Shown: positions 34,865 to 46,761 of the stretch, piece after piece
Position numbering within the stretch: position 1 is the first letter of the stretch
Layout: each line of letters starts with the position of its first letter
DNA from: Akebia trifoliata
Taxonomy: Eukaryota; Streptophyta; Magnoliopsida; Ranunculales; Lardizabalaceae
Direction: 5' to 3'
DNA length: 64,000 nt
Assembly: GCA_017979445.1 (NCBI GenBank)
Contig: CM030706.1
Location: 7,233,595 to 7,297,594 of the forward strand
Notes under the pieces: generated by a model
What the model saw: the letters and a program-made list of their open reading frames with translations, nothing else
The model's database searches: none
Told to the model about the DNA's origin: nothing
Position numbers and translations under genes: made by a program

Positions 34865-35750
34865 ATGGTTCAACTTCAAGAAAACCCCAACAAATTGGTT
34901 TGCTCTGTTCCCAAGCCCTATCATCACTGTGTTGCAGCAAGAGATAAATATTTGTACATTAAGGATATTCATCACCTACAAATAAAAAACCACGACACAA
35001 AAATGGAAAATATTCATATCTCATCAATTCGATCTCTATTTATTTCAAATCCCTTGGAAATGAAATTATACAATTGGAAATTGTTGCAGGTGTTAGTACT
35101 CTGTTATGAAGGAAGTAAGAGCATCGTAATAGAAGAAGTGGGAATCTGATTAACCTAAGATATCTAAAATTGTGGTTTCTTAAGTTAGAGAAGCTTCCAG
35201 AGAGTATAGGCAATCTTCGAAACCTCCAAAATTTGGATATAGATTGTTATTCGCTCAAAAAAGTACCAAGTGGAATTCGGAATCTATTACAATTAAGGCA
35301 CCTTAAAATAAACAGATACAATTATGGGGAGGAATGAACCTTAGCCCTTATAGGGATAGGGCAATTGACAAACCTCCAGACCTTGAGTGGTTTATACGTC
35401 GGTGATGGCATTGCCAGTGAGTTAAGTAACTTTACCCAAATCAGAGAGCTTTGAATTCTTCAGTTAACGGAAGAAGATGCAAGTGAGTTATATGCTTCTA
35501 TAATGAAGATGACTGGACTTCTCTCCTTATCTCTATCAGCATCAGCTTCGAACAACTATTGTTTCAGCCAAGAAGAGTTGCTACCTTCTTTTGAACCATT
35601 CTCGCCTCCGCCTCTCCTTCAAAAGCTTTGTCTAGTAGGGTGCTTACAGGAAATGCCTGATTGCTTCAGCTCCATGAAAAACCTCACTCGATTAGTTTTA
35701 AGCTATTCTAATCTATTGGAGACCCAGTTTCTGTCCTTGAGTCTCTTCCT
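34865..35750 (+). pseudogene. Captured NBS-LRR resistance-gene fragment (LRR part)
   Basis: LRR region of a coiled-coil NBS-LRR (RPM1-like) protein. It reads RSLFISNPLEMKLYNWKLLQ, then LEKLPESIGNLRNLQNLDID, then a segment with MPDCFSSMKNLTRLVLSYSN. Intracellular NLR proteins detect pathogen effectors; the LRRs give specificity. The NB-ARC part (P-loop, GLPL, MHD) is absent. Lesions are a one-base deletion near 35147 that shifts the frame before INLRYLKLW, a TGA near 35336 and another near 35452. It lies opposite in strand to the Pumilio and kinase pieces in the same transposon. Confidence 0.85.
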
Positions 35751-38443
35751 AACTTGTAATTTCAACAGCTTGGCCTTAATCATTGCCACCATCTCCACTT
35801 TTTACTTTCAATGGGAAACTATAACCAAATATGCAACCAGATTTGGATTTAGTCAATAAAAAGAAGGATAAATATTACATAAGAATAATGTAATTGCCAT
35901 CATCACTTATCATGGGTTAAGAACGCTAAGGATAGTGAAAGAAATAGTAATAAAAATAAGCAATACAATTGCTTGTTGTAATGAAAGGGGACTTTCGACC
36001 AACATTTAGAACACCCAGAGGAGCCCTAGCCTGCCATAAATATTACACATAAGAATGTAAGATTGTCCCAAATGAAAAGGAATGTCTGTGGGACTAGCAT
36101 TTCCACATAATCCGTATAAAATTTAACTTGAGACTCAAGACAAGCACATAAATAAATACTACTAAAAATGTGTCAAACTAAATAAGGAACCAAAGTACAG
36201 ATATATTCTAACATCAACGACTGCAAACTACTAACAATATTGAACCAAGCAAGATAAATCTTAGGTCAGAAAATACAGTGTAAATCAAAACAAAAGCATT
36301 CTCCCGGAAGTTGATTGTATCTTTCCTGACACCCATGCACCATTTGATAGTTGACACCAAACCTAAAGTTTCTGAAACAAAACATTTCAGCTCTATGAAT
36401 CATGTACTTGACGATCACCTTATGGCAGGGGCAGCTTTACAGTGAGGGCACTTGCCCCACAAGAATTTTTAAAAACTATAACAATCAATACAAGTTACAA
36501 GATGAAAATAAACAACGTTCCTACAATAAGAACCTGCACCATGTATAAATGCCATGTGGCACATTCAGGCCAACCGGTACCATGGATAAATGCCTCAGCT
36601 CTCAGTGGGCCTACACAAAATCAGTCCGATTGGTGATTTCAAGATGTTGATTCGAATACCCAAAACGCATGGTCAAATCAAATGACTGAAGACCACCTAC
36701 GAGAATGATAAAATTCAAGGGCTAGAAATCACCATTCAGGCCATTGTTTGCTGTCTAGGGTCACCAAAGGGTAAGTCCAATATCCACTAGTAAGTTGGGC
36801 ACAAAAGAGTGTTTGCCATGGCATTAAGGGATGCAAGTGTCAAACTTATGACACGGACATTCATATAAAAGTTGAACTCCCAATCATGTCCGACTAGTTG
36901 AGAATCTCATCTACTCACCATTTTGTTGAGAGAGTTAGGCCCCCAATTGTCTAGTGCTGGCTTCCATTGAATTACTACAGTAATCTTCCCCTTTTCTCCA
37001 CACGATATGTAACTCGTCAAGAATTTTCTTCAAATTCTTCTTTATTTCCTTCTTTTTCTTTTATTTTTTCTTTTTTTTTTCCCTTTTTTTTTTTTTTTTG
37101 CTAAGCTACACGCTATCCATTTTCAATTTACAATCATTTCTCTATTTCTTGTGTTGCCTGCAAAAATAAAGAAAGATACTTAACAATCTCACACACCATA
37201 CAACCACTAACAAGATATAAATAAACCAGAACAAAAAGGTGAAATAAAGAAACATTAAATGCTACAGGTAAACACAACACCAATGTGGAGATAAAGTGCA
37301 TGCTTAACACCTTTAGGGCTTTGGATTCATGCCTGGGTCTATACATAGGAAAGCTGCATGAAAATTATTTAAATTTAGCTATATTCTCCACCAATTGGGG
37401 TGGAACAGAGGGTATAAGAATGCCATCTGAACCAAGCCCAAAAAAGTGGAAAATGAGCCCCAAGCTCCCAACAAATCATTCCACTGGCAATCCTGCAGAA
37501 ATAAAAAGAATGTATATACAGATGAGAGATTTAAATTTAGATTACTGAAAATATGTTTAAGAAAGTTACACGAACCAATGTTGTCAGAATCAAATCGGAT
37601 TTTAAAGTCACAAGGAGTATGATTCAGATCAAATTGGAATTCAAATAAACGAAGCATACGATCCACAAAGTTTTTTCTCTATAAGTTAAACAAATGTGAA
37701 CCAAGCCTAATTAAATTACTCCTGAATCAATCATATAATGACAAGGTTTTGAATAAATACTCAAATATTAACAAAACAATATACCTTGCAGCCTCTATAA
37801 GGACAATATATGAACAAAAGATGTATTCTCGAGAAAATCAAAATCATGTATCAACATGTAAGCAGTCTAAATAGGAAGGGGGGAAAGAACTATTAGCATA
37901 ACCCTTGCCATCAACGGCATCACTTCAGTCTCAAATTAAACAAGCTTTGATTTCTCATCAACAATCTAAATTATAAACTTTTGAGTTTGCATGGATGGAC
38001 ATGCATGTATTGTCCTTACACCTCTGTGTTAGACTGTTAGGTTATCCAAAAAAACAGAATACACTAATTTTTTTATTTTGTATTATTTAGGGTCAAGAAA
38101 AACAAAAACGAATTGAACACTTCAATGTTATTAAATCCTAAGATTGTGTGAATAGAACACTTCAATATGAAGTATGAATTTCTATTAAAATTGTGTGACT
38201 AGAACACAAAAAACAATTGGCCCACTTTAGTGAATTGTATGAATTAAAATTGTAGGATTTTTTTTACTTTTTAGATTATAGTATTTAGGTTCTAAGAAAA
38301 ACAAAAATGAATTTTATTCAGACCATCAAAAATGAATTGTATGTTTGGGTCAAGTTAATCTCCATTTTGAATAGAACACTTGATATCTAAAATGATCTTT
38401 ACCTTAATTATCTTCGAACATCAAATTTTGATGCAAGGTGAAT
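35751..38443. other. CACTA interior, no gene assigned
   Basis: Mostly AT-rich with short ORFs on both strands. A patch near 36425-36475 (GGCAGGGGCAGCTTTACAGT...GCCCCACAAGAATTTT) resembles the element end at 51298 and may be a relic of the same DNA transposon. A pyrimidine-rich tract lies at 37030-37100. Confidence 0.4.
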
Positions 38444-38662
38444 CTAAGATTGTCTCCCATCACTATGCAAAGGGGGGGAACCAGATACCGAGGAAATTGG
38501 AAGATGCCTCTTGACAAATGGATGGTCCAAGAGCTTAGAAGCAGAGGGCCGATCGTTTGGGTTAACTTGTAAGCATTGGTGGATGAAGTCCCGTGCATCA
38601 CTTGAAAGGGTATTAGGGACTGGTGGTGGGATACCCCTGCCAATCCTAAATAATGATGGCAT
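38444..38662 (-). pseudogene. Captured MAPKKK fragment: C-lobe and C-terminal exon
   Basis: After an acceptor (TATGACAG) the exon reads MPSLFRIGRGIPPPVPNTLS, then DARDFIHQCLQVNPNDRPSA, then KLLDHPFVKRHLP, and closes with a stop at the end. This is kinase subdomains X-XI of plant MEKK1-like MAP kinase kinase kinases. The exon is open throughout. Confidence 0.88.
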
Positions 38663-38996
38663 CTGTCATACAAGAGAAATCTTAAGAGAAAAAACTACTA
38701 AAGCTTGAAACCAATACCACATACTTGGGATAAAAACCCCTTCACATTTAAACCTACAAAAAATAAAAAATAAAAATAAAAAGAGGTTGGAAACAATATC
38801 CAAAGTGGGTGCATGCAAAATTTGTATGGAAGATTGAAAGGGTGAAATATTTGCCTAAATATTATCAGATATGTGGCACTTGAAGAATTTGGCACTCTTG
38901 ACACTTGAAGTTCTGAATCATCAGATTGCCAAATAGTGCAAGGGCAGAGATAAAGCAAGTTAAAAAAAATAAACTTAGAAAAGACCAATTGCGTAC

Positions 38997-39107
38997 ACAT
39001 TCCAAAGGAGTGTAAGGAAGTCGACGAGTTAACATCTCTAAGATAGTGCAACCAAGGCTCCATATATCTGCTGCAAGCCCATAGCCATGGCTCTTCTGAT
39101 TAATAAC
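38997..39107 (-). pseudogene. Captured MAPKKK fragment: subdomain IX exon
   Basis: Reads NQKSHGYGLAADIWSLGCTI and LEMLTRRLPYTPLEC, the DxWSxG segment of the C-lobe. The donor GTACG is good. The acceptor side (CTCAAG|TT) may lack one base relative to the expected codon phase. Confidence 0.86.
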
Positions 39108-39298
39108 TTGAGGAACAGATTTGATAATTAGAGAGACAGCTATATCATCCTCATCTGGACAGATTCCATTACAATGAGGTATCTTTATTGGCTGATATTT
39201 AACACCATGCTTTGAGATACAGATATATGTTCGATTGACCTGACACAATTGCCAGCACTTGATGCATAATGTAACACTATCATAAAGACAATGCAAAC

Positions 39299-39358
39299 CT
39301 CAGGGGCCATCCAGAATGCAGTGCCTTTGCAAGATTTCACATCGTTTAGTTTGGTTGC
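39299..39358 (-). pseudogene. Captured MAPKKK fragment: activation loop exon
   Basis: A 60-nt exon reading ATKLNDVKSCKGTAFWMAPE, the activation segment ending in the APE motif. Acceptor TCTCAG and donor GTTTG are intact. Confidence 0.9.
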
Positions 39359-39444
39359 CTGAGAAGGTGCAAACCAGCAATGTAAGATAAAGAAGTTTAC
39401 AAATAAGAAACATGGAAGAGATAGCAAGCTGAGAAGAAAGAAAC

Positions 39445-39517
39445 CTTTGCCAATCCAAAATCTGCAAGTTTTACAGATCCATTTGCATCCACCAATATAT
39501 TAGCACATTTGATATCC
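39445..39517 (-). pseudogene. Captured MAPKKK fragment: catalytic loop and DFG exon
   Basis: Reads DIKCANILVDANGSVKLADF with GLAK after it. It contains the catalytic-loop lysine and asparagine and the DFG magnesium motif; the preceding HR is outside the exon. No N-lobe exons (glycine loop, VAIK lysine) are seen upstream to 40500, so the captured part is the C-lobe only. Confidence 0.88.
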
Positions 39518-40929
39518 CTTGAAAATGAGAAGCAAAAAAGAAGATTACTTAGAGAAAAAAGAATAAAGTTTTTAATGATGTTCCTATATCATCAAACACT
39601 GGAAAACTGGCAACACACTTATACATCCAAGTCATCATATGTAAACAATCCTGAATGCTAAAAAAAAGTTCATGATTTAGATGCAAGCGAATGAAAGAAA
39701 ATATTTATCGAATGCAATCCATTTGATTGGCCTAGGTAAAAAAAAAATTGTTTAGCGTTGCAAATGCGTAAGCCTGTTTATAGTGAGATCAGTAACTCAA
39801 AAGGTGCAGACAGATCACAAACCCAAGATCTGTTTCTCAACAACTAGGCCGTCACCTACCCAAACAAGTAGGTTTATTCTTAAATGTCTAGTATTGCCAT
39901 CTCAAGTCAATGTAGGATACCAGGACATGAATCCGAGTAAAAGTTACATGAATGAAAACTAATGGTTCCTTGAACTATATCCAACCTTTCCACAAGGAAA
40001 AGCCTAGGTAGAGAAGACCATATTTCCTTAGGTAGTCGTAATCATATAGAGCAAGAAATATTGCATAAAATCAAATCCGACGGAAATGAACCTGAACCAA
40101 TCACAATAACTAACTCTATATCACATAAAACTAGGTAAATCCTCATACGCTAGCAATTCAAATCATTCAAAAAAAATTATAAGAATAAACTATATGACAT
40201 AAAAAAAATTTCTCCAATATTTTCGTTTTTTGTTTAGGAGTTAAATCTGTGGACATAAACAAGAAACAATAGAAGGTGACAGTAGTTGGGTATGTTGAGG
40301 CAAACAAGGTCTTGAAGAAGGTTAAATCAACAAGACACAACAGTATTTGCTCTAACAAGGAAGAAAACATTTAAAACCCTAAATTAATTATGGAAAATCT
40401 GATATTCAATCAAAAACTTTAACATACCTGAAGATTCGATCACAAACCAAGCAAAGGGAAAGAGATCGAACAAAGCCCTAAAGCTTTCGATCAAACGCCG
40501 ATCGATTTCTTTCAAAAAAAAAAAATCCGATCAATTTACTTTCCAAAATGAAAAAGACTCTGATCGATTCTCAGAGAGAGAGAGTCGAGTGTGAGCGAGA
40601 GAGAGATATGCTAGATCGAAATCGAGACAGAGTCGACTAAGAGAGAGAGATAAATTTGAGAAAAGCGACGGATTCAAGAGAAAGCGCGAAGACAAACAAA
40701 GTCGAGAGAGAAGAGCAGTAGAGTGAGAGTGAGAGGAGAGACAGAGACAAGTAGAGAGAGAGAAGAGCAGTAGAGTGAGCGTGAGAGCAGTCGAGCGGGA
40801 GAGATATAGAGGAGAGCAGTCGAGTGAGAGAAGAGAGAAGAAGTTCGACAGAGATCGAGCTTCTGTAAACGAAGGTCTCGAAACAATTTTTCTTAAGAGT
40901 GACTATTGGCACCCCAATTTTTACTTATT
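39518..40929. other. CACTA interior with GA-rich tract
   Basis: From about 40570 to 40860 the plus strand is rich in GAGAGAGA and CGAGAGAGAGA motifs, which generate long but meaningless serine/leucine-rich ORFs on the minus strand. GA-rich tracts are frequent in plant 5' UTRs and could be the captured 5' leader of the kinase gene. Otherwise nothing is recognised. Confidence 0.4.
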
Positions 40930-41051
40930 AACGTCAGTTTCGTTGAAACGACGGTTAAACGACAGCTAAAAACTGTCGCAAAAAACGACAGCCTTTAGCA
41001 GTCGTTTTTAGCGCAATTTTGGCGTCGCAAAAACCCCAATATGACGTAGTG
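40930..41051. repeat. CACTA right terminus with subterminal repeats
   Basis: GAAACGACGG, AACGACAGC, GCAGTCGTTTTTAGCGC and related motifs precede the terminal CCCCAATATGACGTAGTG, mirroring the left end. Confidence 0.88.
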
Positions 41052-42433
41052 GTATCTGGTAGAGCAACGATAGCAACTCTTGCAATGATTACCAATAAAA
41101 GACAAGAGAATTTGTTCTCATGTGAACTGGACATCGTATTGGTAGTTGACTCTTCAGATGGAGTAGTTTGGGAAAGCAATTGGATTAGATGAGTGGGATA
41201 ATCCTTTTCATGTTTCTCCATCAATCTCTTTATCTCTTTTTCACCGTTTCTTTGTATCCACTCTTGCACATCCATATGGATTATTTCATTGTTTCTTTGT
41301 TTACCAAAACAAACTTTGGAGATTGCCATCAAACACGCCATTAACACCAAAGATAAGAGATAAGCCAAGACAAACAATGCCGTGTTCAATATGAATAATA
41401 TCCACAGGCCATTCGTTGCGATCGTTTGTAAGATAAACATGAGGCTCATTCTAAAGATTTTGAAGAATGCTAGACTGCGGAGCTTTATCAAAGACGATGA
41501 AACCCAGGAAGAAGGGAAGAAGTAAACATCAGAAAATTTTATTTCTTCATAGATTTTGAATCTAAACCACCATCTCAATACACTTGCTATACTTCCTATT
41601 AAGACAGTGAAAATTTGAGTTGAAACCACCATCCACATTGACCATTTATAAGCAGAAACTCCACATTGAAACTCTACCTCCTTAAGAACAAGTGATCGAA
41701 ATGCGGCTTGCGAGAGAACAAGTGTGCAAAGTGTGGACAACATGCCCATACTGAACACGAAAAGTTCATTGCCGATTACAATCTCAGCATCTTTTTTATA
41801 GTGGGATACATAAAACAATTTCAATCTATGTACCATATTCTTACTCTCTGAATTTAGAGGGTCACACTTTTTAAGTTGATCATCAGTGTCAGAATATGAG
41901 GAAATATCGAGAGGGTGATTAAATTTGAACATGACCCACAACACTCCGAGCAATAATAGCATGCAGGACATAATTATGACATGTTCTACAAGGAATGAGA
42001 AGATCACACCAGTGACAATCTGTATACAAACATTGATAATCACAGTTACTACGAAAATGCTCACGGAGATGATATTAGATAAGCGTTCAGAATCACTCTG
42101 AGTTAGGAGTGAAGATGAGAAAAAACTCATCGAAATGCATATTAAGACAGTGCCAGTAAGTTTGGACAGTTGATCTTGAGCAGAAGGCATTGAACTAGTG
42201 AGATCTACAGGAAGCTTTGTAGCTATGGCGAGAAGAGTGAGTGTAACTGAGTTGAGTGAGAAGAATCGACAAGGAATCCATGGCTTCCTATTATGCAACC
42301 CATTTAATAGATCACAAATCATAAACAGAAAACATACCGAAGTGGCGGCCGCTGTATATAAGCCAATCAAAGGAATTGGTGAAGAATACATTTTTTCATC
42401 AGATGTTGCATTGAAACATGAATGGATCGCCAT
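41052..42433 (-). pseudogene. Plant polytopic membrane protein, N-terminal half (split by CACTA)
   Basis: From ATG at 42433 the single exon reads PIPLIGLYTAAATSVCFLFM, then RKPWIPCRFFSLNSVTLTLL, then FSFLVEHVIIMSCMLLLLGV. About eight hydrophobic segments suggest an integral membrane protein. It belongs to a plant-specific family, often in tandem arrays, with no assigned function. The frame is open to the insertion point in ARVAIVALPD. The N-half (1,382 bp including the TSD) plus the C-half without its TSD copy (727 bp) makes 2,109 bp, exactly 703 codons including stop. Translation past the insertion ends at a stop within the transposon at 40955. Confidence 0.87.
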
Positions 42434-42540
42434 TTTCCCTTCTTTGATGGATCAAACAAGCAAGCCTTCTTCTTCTCCTCAAATTTCAATAACATATACA
42501 CCTAAGCATTCAATGTTTTTTTCTCCCTTTTCCCACTTCA
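42434..42540 (-). promoter_or_regulatory. 5' leader / promoter-proximal sequence of the split gene
   Basis: 107 bp between the ATG and the start of the repeat block at 42541. It is CT-rich on the plus strand (AG-rich on the transcript strand). No clear TATA box. If the gene is transcribed, its promoter lies in or beyond the repeat block. Confidence 0.3.
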
Positions 42541-43544
42541 GTTTCTAACTTGAGGAAAATTTCTTATTTTACCCCTACTTTTTAAAGGATGGATTGAAAA
42601 TTCTTCATAGTCCACGCTTGTTGACAAAGAATTTAAGCTACCCTTTTAGGGTATTTTGGTCTATGGTCATCGTATGTTAGAAAAAATTCTGGCAAACTAT
42701 CCTAATTGGCGGACGAACTTTCCTCTCCATTCAATTATTATCTTGTAAAAGAGTTTTCGTTTGTTTTAATCATCTAAGAAAATAATAAATAAAACATATA
42801 TTAAATTCAGAGTTGTTATGACGTTTATGTATTATATAACTTAAGGTTTCATATGGTGTAGATCTCAAGGAGGGCTTGTAATACTGTAGAATAAAAAATC
42901 TTGTTAATTAATTTTAAGATATGACACTAATTCCAAAGATTAAATAAATTATATTTATAATTATTGGACTAGGTCATACGATATATGATAAAAATATGTT
43001 ATCAAAAACATGAAAAAGATGTTTAGTAATCTTTTAAGCTTACTTGCCTCATTGCATTTTTTTCACCTACCCCATCCTTGGTGAATGGTCGTTAAAAGAA
43101 TTAGATTTATTAGTGATTTCTAGAAAACGATTTAATTATTACCTGAGAATGATGCGTAAATATAATTGATTTAATTTTTTTTACTTTGATTTTAATTATT
43201 GTCCTTACTCATCATCCTTAGATCTAAACCATTAAATGGTTTTCATACGAGGAATATCAATAATTTTGATATTTTAATCTAGCAACCTCCTTTCATTATC
43301 ACCCCATTGACATCCTCCCTAGATAAAAGGGAAAATTAGTTAAAGGACCCTCACAAAGGGAATTCTTTTTAAATAATCCCTAAGTTTTTAGCAGTTGCTT
43401 GGCATGATATTTAATAAACTTTTTCTTTCTCATCTCCCACATTTCTCATAATTGAATGCCCTAACCATTCAAACGCATCATATTCATCCAAAAATTGGAT
43501 TTTGACACCTCAATTGAAGACTCTATTTCGTCAGAATGGATTTT
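42541..43544. repeat. ~1-kb tandem partner of the start of copy B
   Basis: Begins TTTCTAACTTGAGGAAAATT, as does 43540 onward (TTTTCTAACTTGAGGACAAT). The two run in parallel through GGCGGACGAACTTTCC, GTGTAGATCTCAA and ATCCTTAGATC. It is a tandem duplication of the first part of the block seen also at 24.5 kb. Confidence 0.75.
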
Positions 43545-45855
43545 CTAACTTGAGGACAATTTTCTATTTTACCCCTACTTTTTAAGGATGACTAGAAAAT
43601 TCTGCCAAAACATCCTAATTGGCGGACGAACTTTCCCCTCCATTGAATAAATAAAACAAATATTAAATTTTGAGTTGTTATGACCTTTGTGTATTATATG
43701 ATTTAAGGTTTCTAATGGTGTAGATCTCAAAGAGAGCCTGTAATACTTTAGCATAAAAAATCTTGTTAATTAATTAAGCCAACTTGCCTCATTGCAATTT
43801 CACCTACCCCATTCTGGGTGAATGTTCGTTAAAAGAATTAGATTTATTAGTGATTTCTAGAAAAAGATTTGATTGTTACATGAGAATGATGCATAAGTAT
43901 AGTTGATTTAATTTTTTACTTTGATTTTAATTATTGTCCTTACTCGTCATCCTTAGATCCAAATCGTTAAATGGTCTTCATATGAGGAAGATAAATATTT
44001 TGATATTCTAATCTAGCAAACCTCCTTTCATTATTACCCCACTGACGTCCTACCTTAGATGAAAGGGAAAACTAGTTAAAGGACTCTCGGAGAGGGAATT
44101 CATTCTAAATAGTCCCTAAGTTTGCATGATTACTTGGCAGGACATTTAATAAAATTTTCTTTCTAAATGGTTCATGCACCTCATTTCTCATATTTCTCAC
44201 GATTGAATGCCTTAACCGTTCAAACTCATCGTATTCATCAAAAATTGGATTTTTACACCTCAATCAAGTTTCGGAGATTCTATTTCGTCAGAAAGGATTT
44301 AAGAAAGAAGAAAAAAACTATTTTCAAGGGTTTTTTCAAATTTTTTGAAGATGTACGTAAAAAACTTGGGGTTTTTTTGACTTTTTTCTTAGTTTTTGAA
44401 TGAAAATCGATATATAATGGTTCTTTTGGATTGAAATCATTTAAACAAGTCGTTATCTCAAGTTTTTAGTCAATCTTTTCATGTATTTTAGTCGAAAAAA
44501 CTTAAAAATTGAAATTGGGAGGGTTTTACCTGTGTTGAGTTCACCACTTTTTATTTAATAAAATTGGTGAACTAGACAGTAATTAAAAAAGCGTCGAGTT
44601 CGACAATAAAAATTATGAACTCGATAGTATGAGGGACCATTAAGAAGGAAAATATTTACTAAATGTCATGTCAAGCTAACACCCAAAACTTATGGACCAT
44701 TTAGAAAGAAACTCTTCCGCAAGGGTCCTTATAGTAATTTTCCCTAGGTAAAACCATTGAATCATGAGGCACCATCAAATTAAAAAATTTGAAAATGGTT
44801 GGTTCAGTGCCCTCCCATGTCAAATATTCTTTGGATTCACTAACAATTTCATTGTTTAAGTTAGAGTTTTAAAATTCATCGGGTTAACTAAAATGTTTCC
44901 AAGTGGACTTAAATGAATTTTGAGGTGAATAGGCCCCAAAAATTAAATTGAATCAAGTCATTTACTCAACTCCACAAAATATTTAATCAACTTGTCTACT
45001 TTCTTCATGAGCTCAAAAATGCATCTAGACATGTCAAAAAAGTTATTTCTTTGGGTACAAGCTTTTGTATAGAATAAAAAATTAAAAATTTATTCATTTA
45101 AAAATGTTTTTATTTGACTCATCCAAGACAACTTGTTAATCAATTTTTTTTGTTGTTTTTTATTTTATTCTATTTTATTATTATTTTTTTTTTTTGAGAA
45201 ATGCTAAATGAACGTCGTTTTTGACTAACGCCCCAGAGGCCCTATGACATGTCGGTTCACAAACCAACAAACATTTGCCATGTGTCGCAATGACATCAGC
45301 AATAGAGAGAGCTTCTCTCTGTTGCACGTTGCCCACATATTTATTTCAAACCTTAAAAAGGGTCGTTGGGCCCACATTGACAATCCAACAACACAGTCTT
45401 TTAGATTTCATGAAAATATTCATAGTAAGAAAATAAGAAATTAAAAAAATATTGTTTTTCAAACTTGATCCAACGTGTTTAAAATGGATGGCCAAGCACC
45501 CATATTTAAAAATAAAATTCAACGGTAAAAAATAACTATTTAAAAGAAGAAAAAAAAAATGAAAGTTCATATGATTTTGTCCCCTACAACTCCATTGCAT
45601 CGGATCATGATTTTGAATGTCACAAGGTGATCAAATCAGAAACTTAGTTTTTTTTCACTACGGGCAGAAAAGAAAAAGGGATATTGACCAAAAACAGCAT
45701 TGATTTAGCATCACTATTTTTTTTTTTTTTCTCTGGCGGGCTGCTCAATCGACCACTCAAGCATGTGTGCAACAATTAAATATTTAGTCGCATGCATATT
45801 GAATTTCTTAATGCTTTACTTTTACCAAAGCAGTTATATATATATATATATATGG

Positions 45856-46210
45856 GGGCGGTTCAAGGGCCATATGAGAAAACATATGAAAAAACTTTCG
45901 TTTTTCAAAATAAGAGTTAGAGGTTTTGGATTGAGCTGATTTTTTGCAAGGATGGTCACTATGATGAAAAGATCATCCTCACAAAAAATCAGCTCAATCA
46001 GAAACTTCTAAATCCATCAAAAGTGATTTACAAATTAGTGATAAAAATTGGTAAAAAAACGGTCCACATTCTAAATCACATTTAATGGGATTAGAAGTTT
46101 CAGATTGGGCTGATTTTTTTTTTTTTTTTGGATGATCTTCCCATCATAGAGATCATCCTCACAAAAAATCAGCTCAATCCAAAATTTCTAACCCATATTT
46201 TAAATTTTGG
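45856..46210. mobile_element. Foldback MITE, right end lost in tandem duplication
   Basis: Begins GGGGGCGGTTCAAGGGCCAT after (TA)n. The interior equals that of 46267-46682 but breaks off after CCCATATTTTAAA, where the flanking sequence GAATTTCTTAATGCTTTACT starts again. The pair was produced by a 413-bp tandem duplication that includes the left flank (45801 and 46214). Confidence 0.8.
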
Positions 46211-46266
46211 ATTGAATTTCTTAATGCTTTACTTTTACCAAAGCAGTTATATATATATATATATAT

Positions 46267-46682
46267 GGGGGCGGTTCAAGGGCCATATGAGAAAACATAT
46301 GAAAAAACTTTCGTTTTTCAAAATAAGAGTTAGAGGTTTTGGATTGAGCTGATTTTTTGCAAGGATGGTCACTATGATGAAAAGATCATCCTCACAAAAA
46401 ATCAGCTCAATCAGAAACTTCTAAATCCATCAAAAGTGATTTACAAATTAGTGATAAAAATTGGTAAAAAATCAACGGTCCACATTCTAAATCACATTTA
46501 ATGGGATTAGAAGTTTCAGATTGGGCTGATTTTTTTTTTTTTTTTTGGATGATCTTCCCATCATAGAGATCATCCTCACAAAAAATCAGCTCAATCCAAA
46601 ATTTCTAACCCATATTTTAAAATTTTATTAAAAACGAAAGTTTTTACATATGTTTTCTCATATGGCCCTTGAACCTGACCCC
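46267..46682. mobile_element. Foldback MITE
   Basis: Complete copy with left end GGGGGCGGTTCAAGGGCCAT and right end ATGGCCCTTGAACCTGACCCC. It is close to the element at 43-439 in both TIR and hairpin core. A long (TA)n run of about 75 bp follows. Confidence 0.84.

Positions 46683-46761
<79 letters not shown>

Larger units (their letters stand above)
31917..41051. mobile_element. Pack-CACTA (En/Spm-type) transposon, 9,135 bp
   Basis: Left terminus CACTACGTCATATTGCGGG and right terminus CCCCAATATGACGTAGTG form TIRs of about 18 bp beginning CACTA. The 3-bp TSD is GTA (31914-31916 and 41052-41054). Subterminal regions at both ends are packed with short direct and inverted copies of AACGACTG, AACGACGG and CAGTCGTTT, as expected of CACTA elements (transposase binding repeats in known members). 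No Tnp2/TnpD-like transposase was recognised, so it is non-autonomous. The interior holds intron-containing fragments of a Pumilio gene, an NBS-LRR gene and a MAPKKK gene, plus a tRNA-like SINE head. Confidence 0.95.

Noticed and set aside
40560..40912. Serine/leucine-rich proteins on the minus strand
   Set aside because: The ORFs are translations of a GA-rich simple-sequence tract in overlapping frames.
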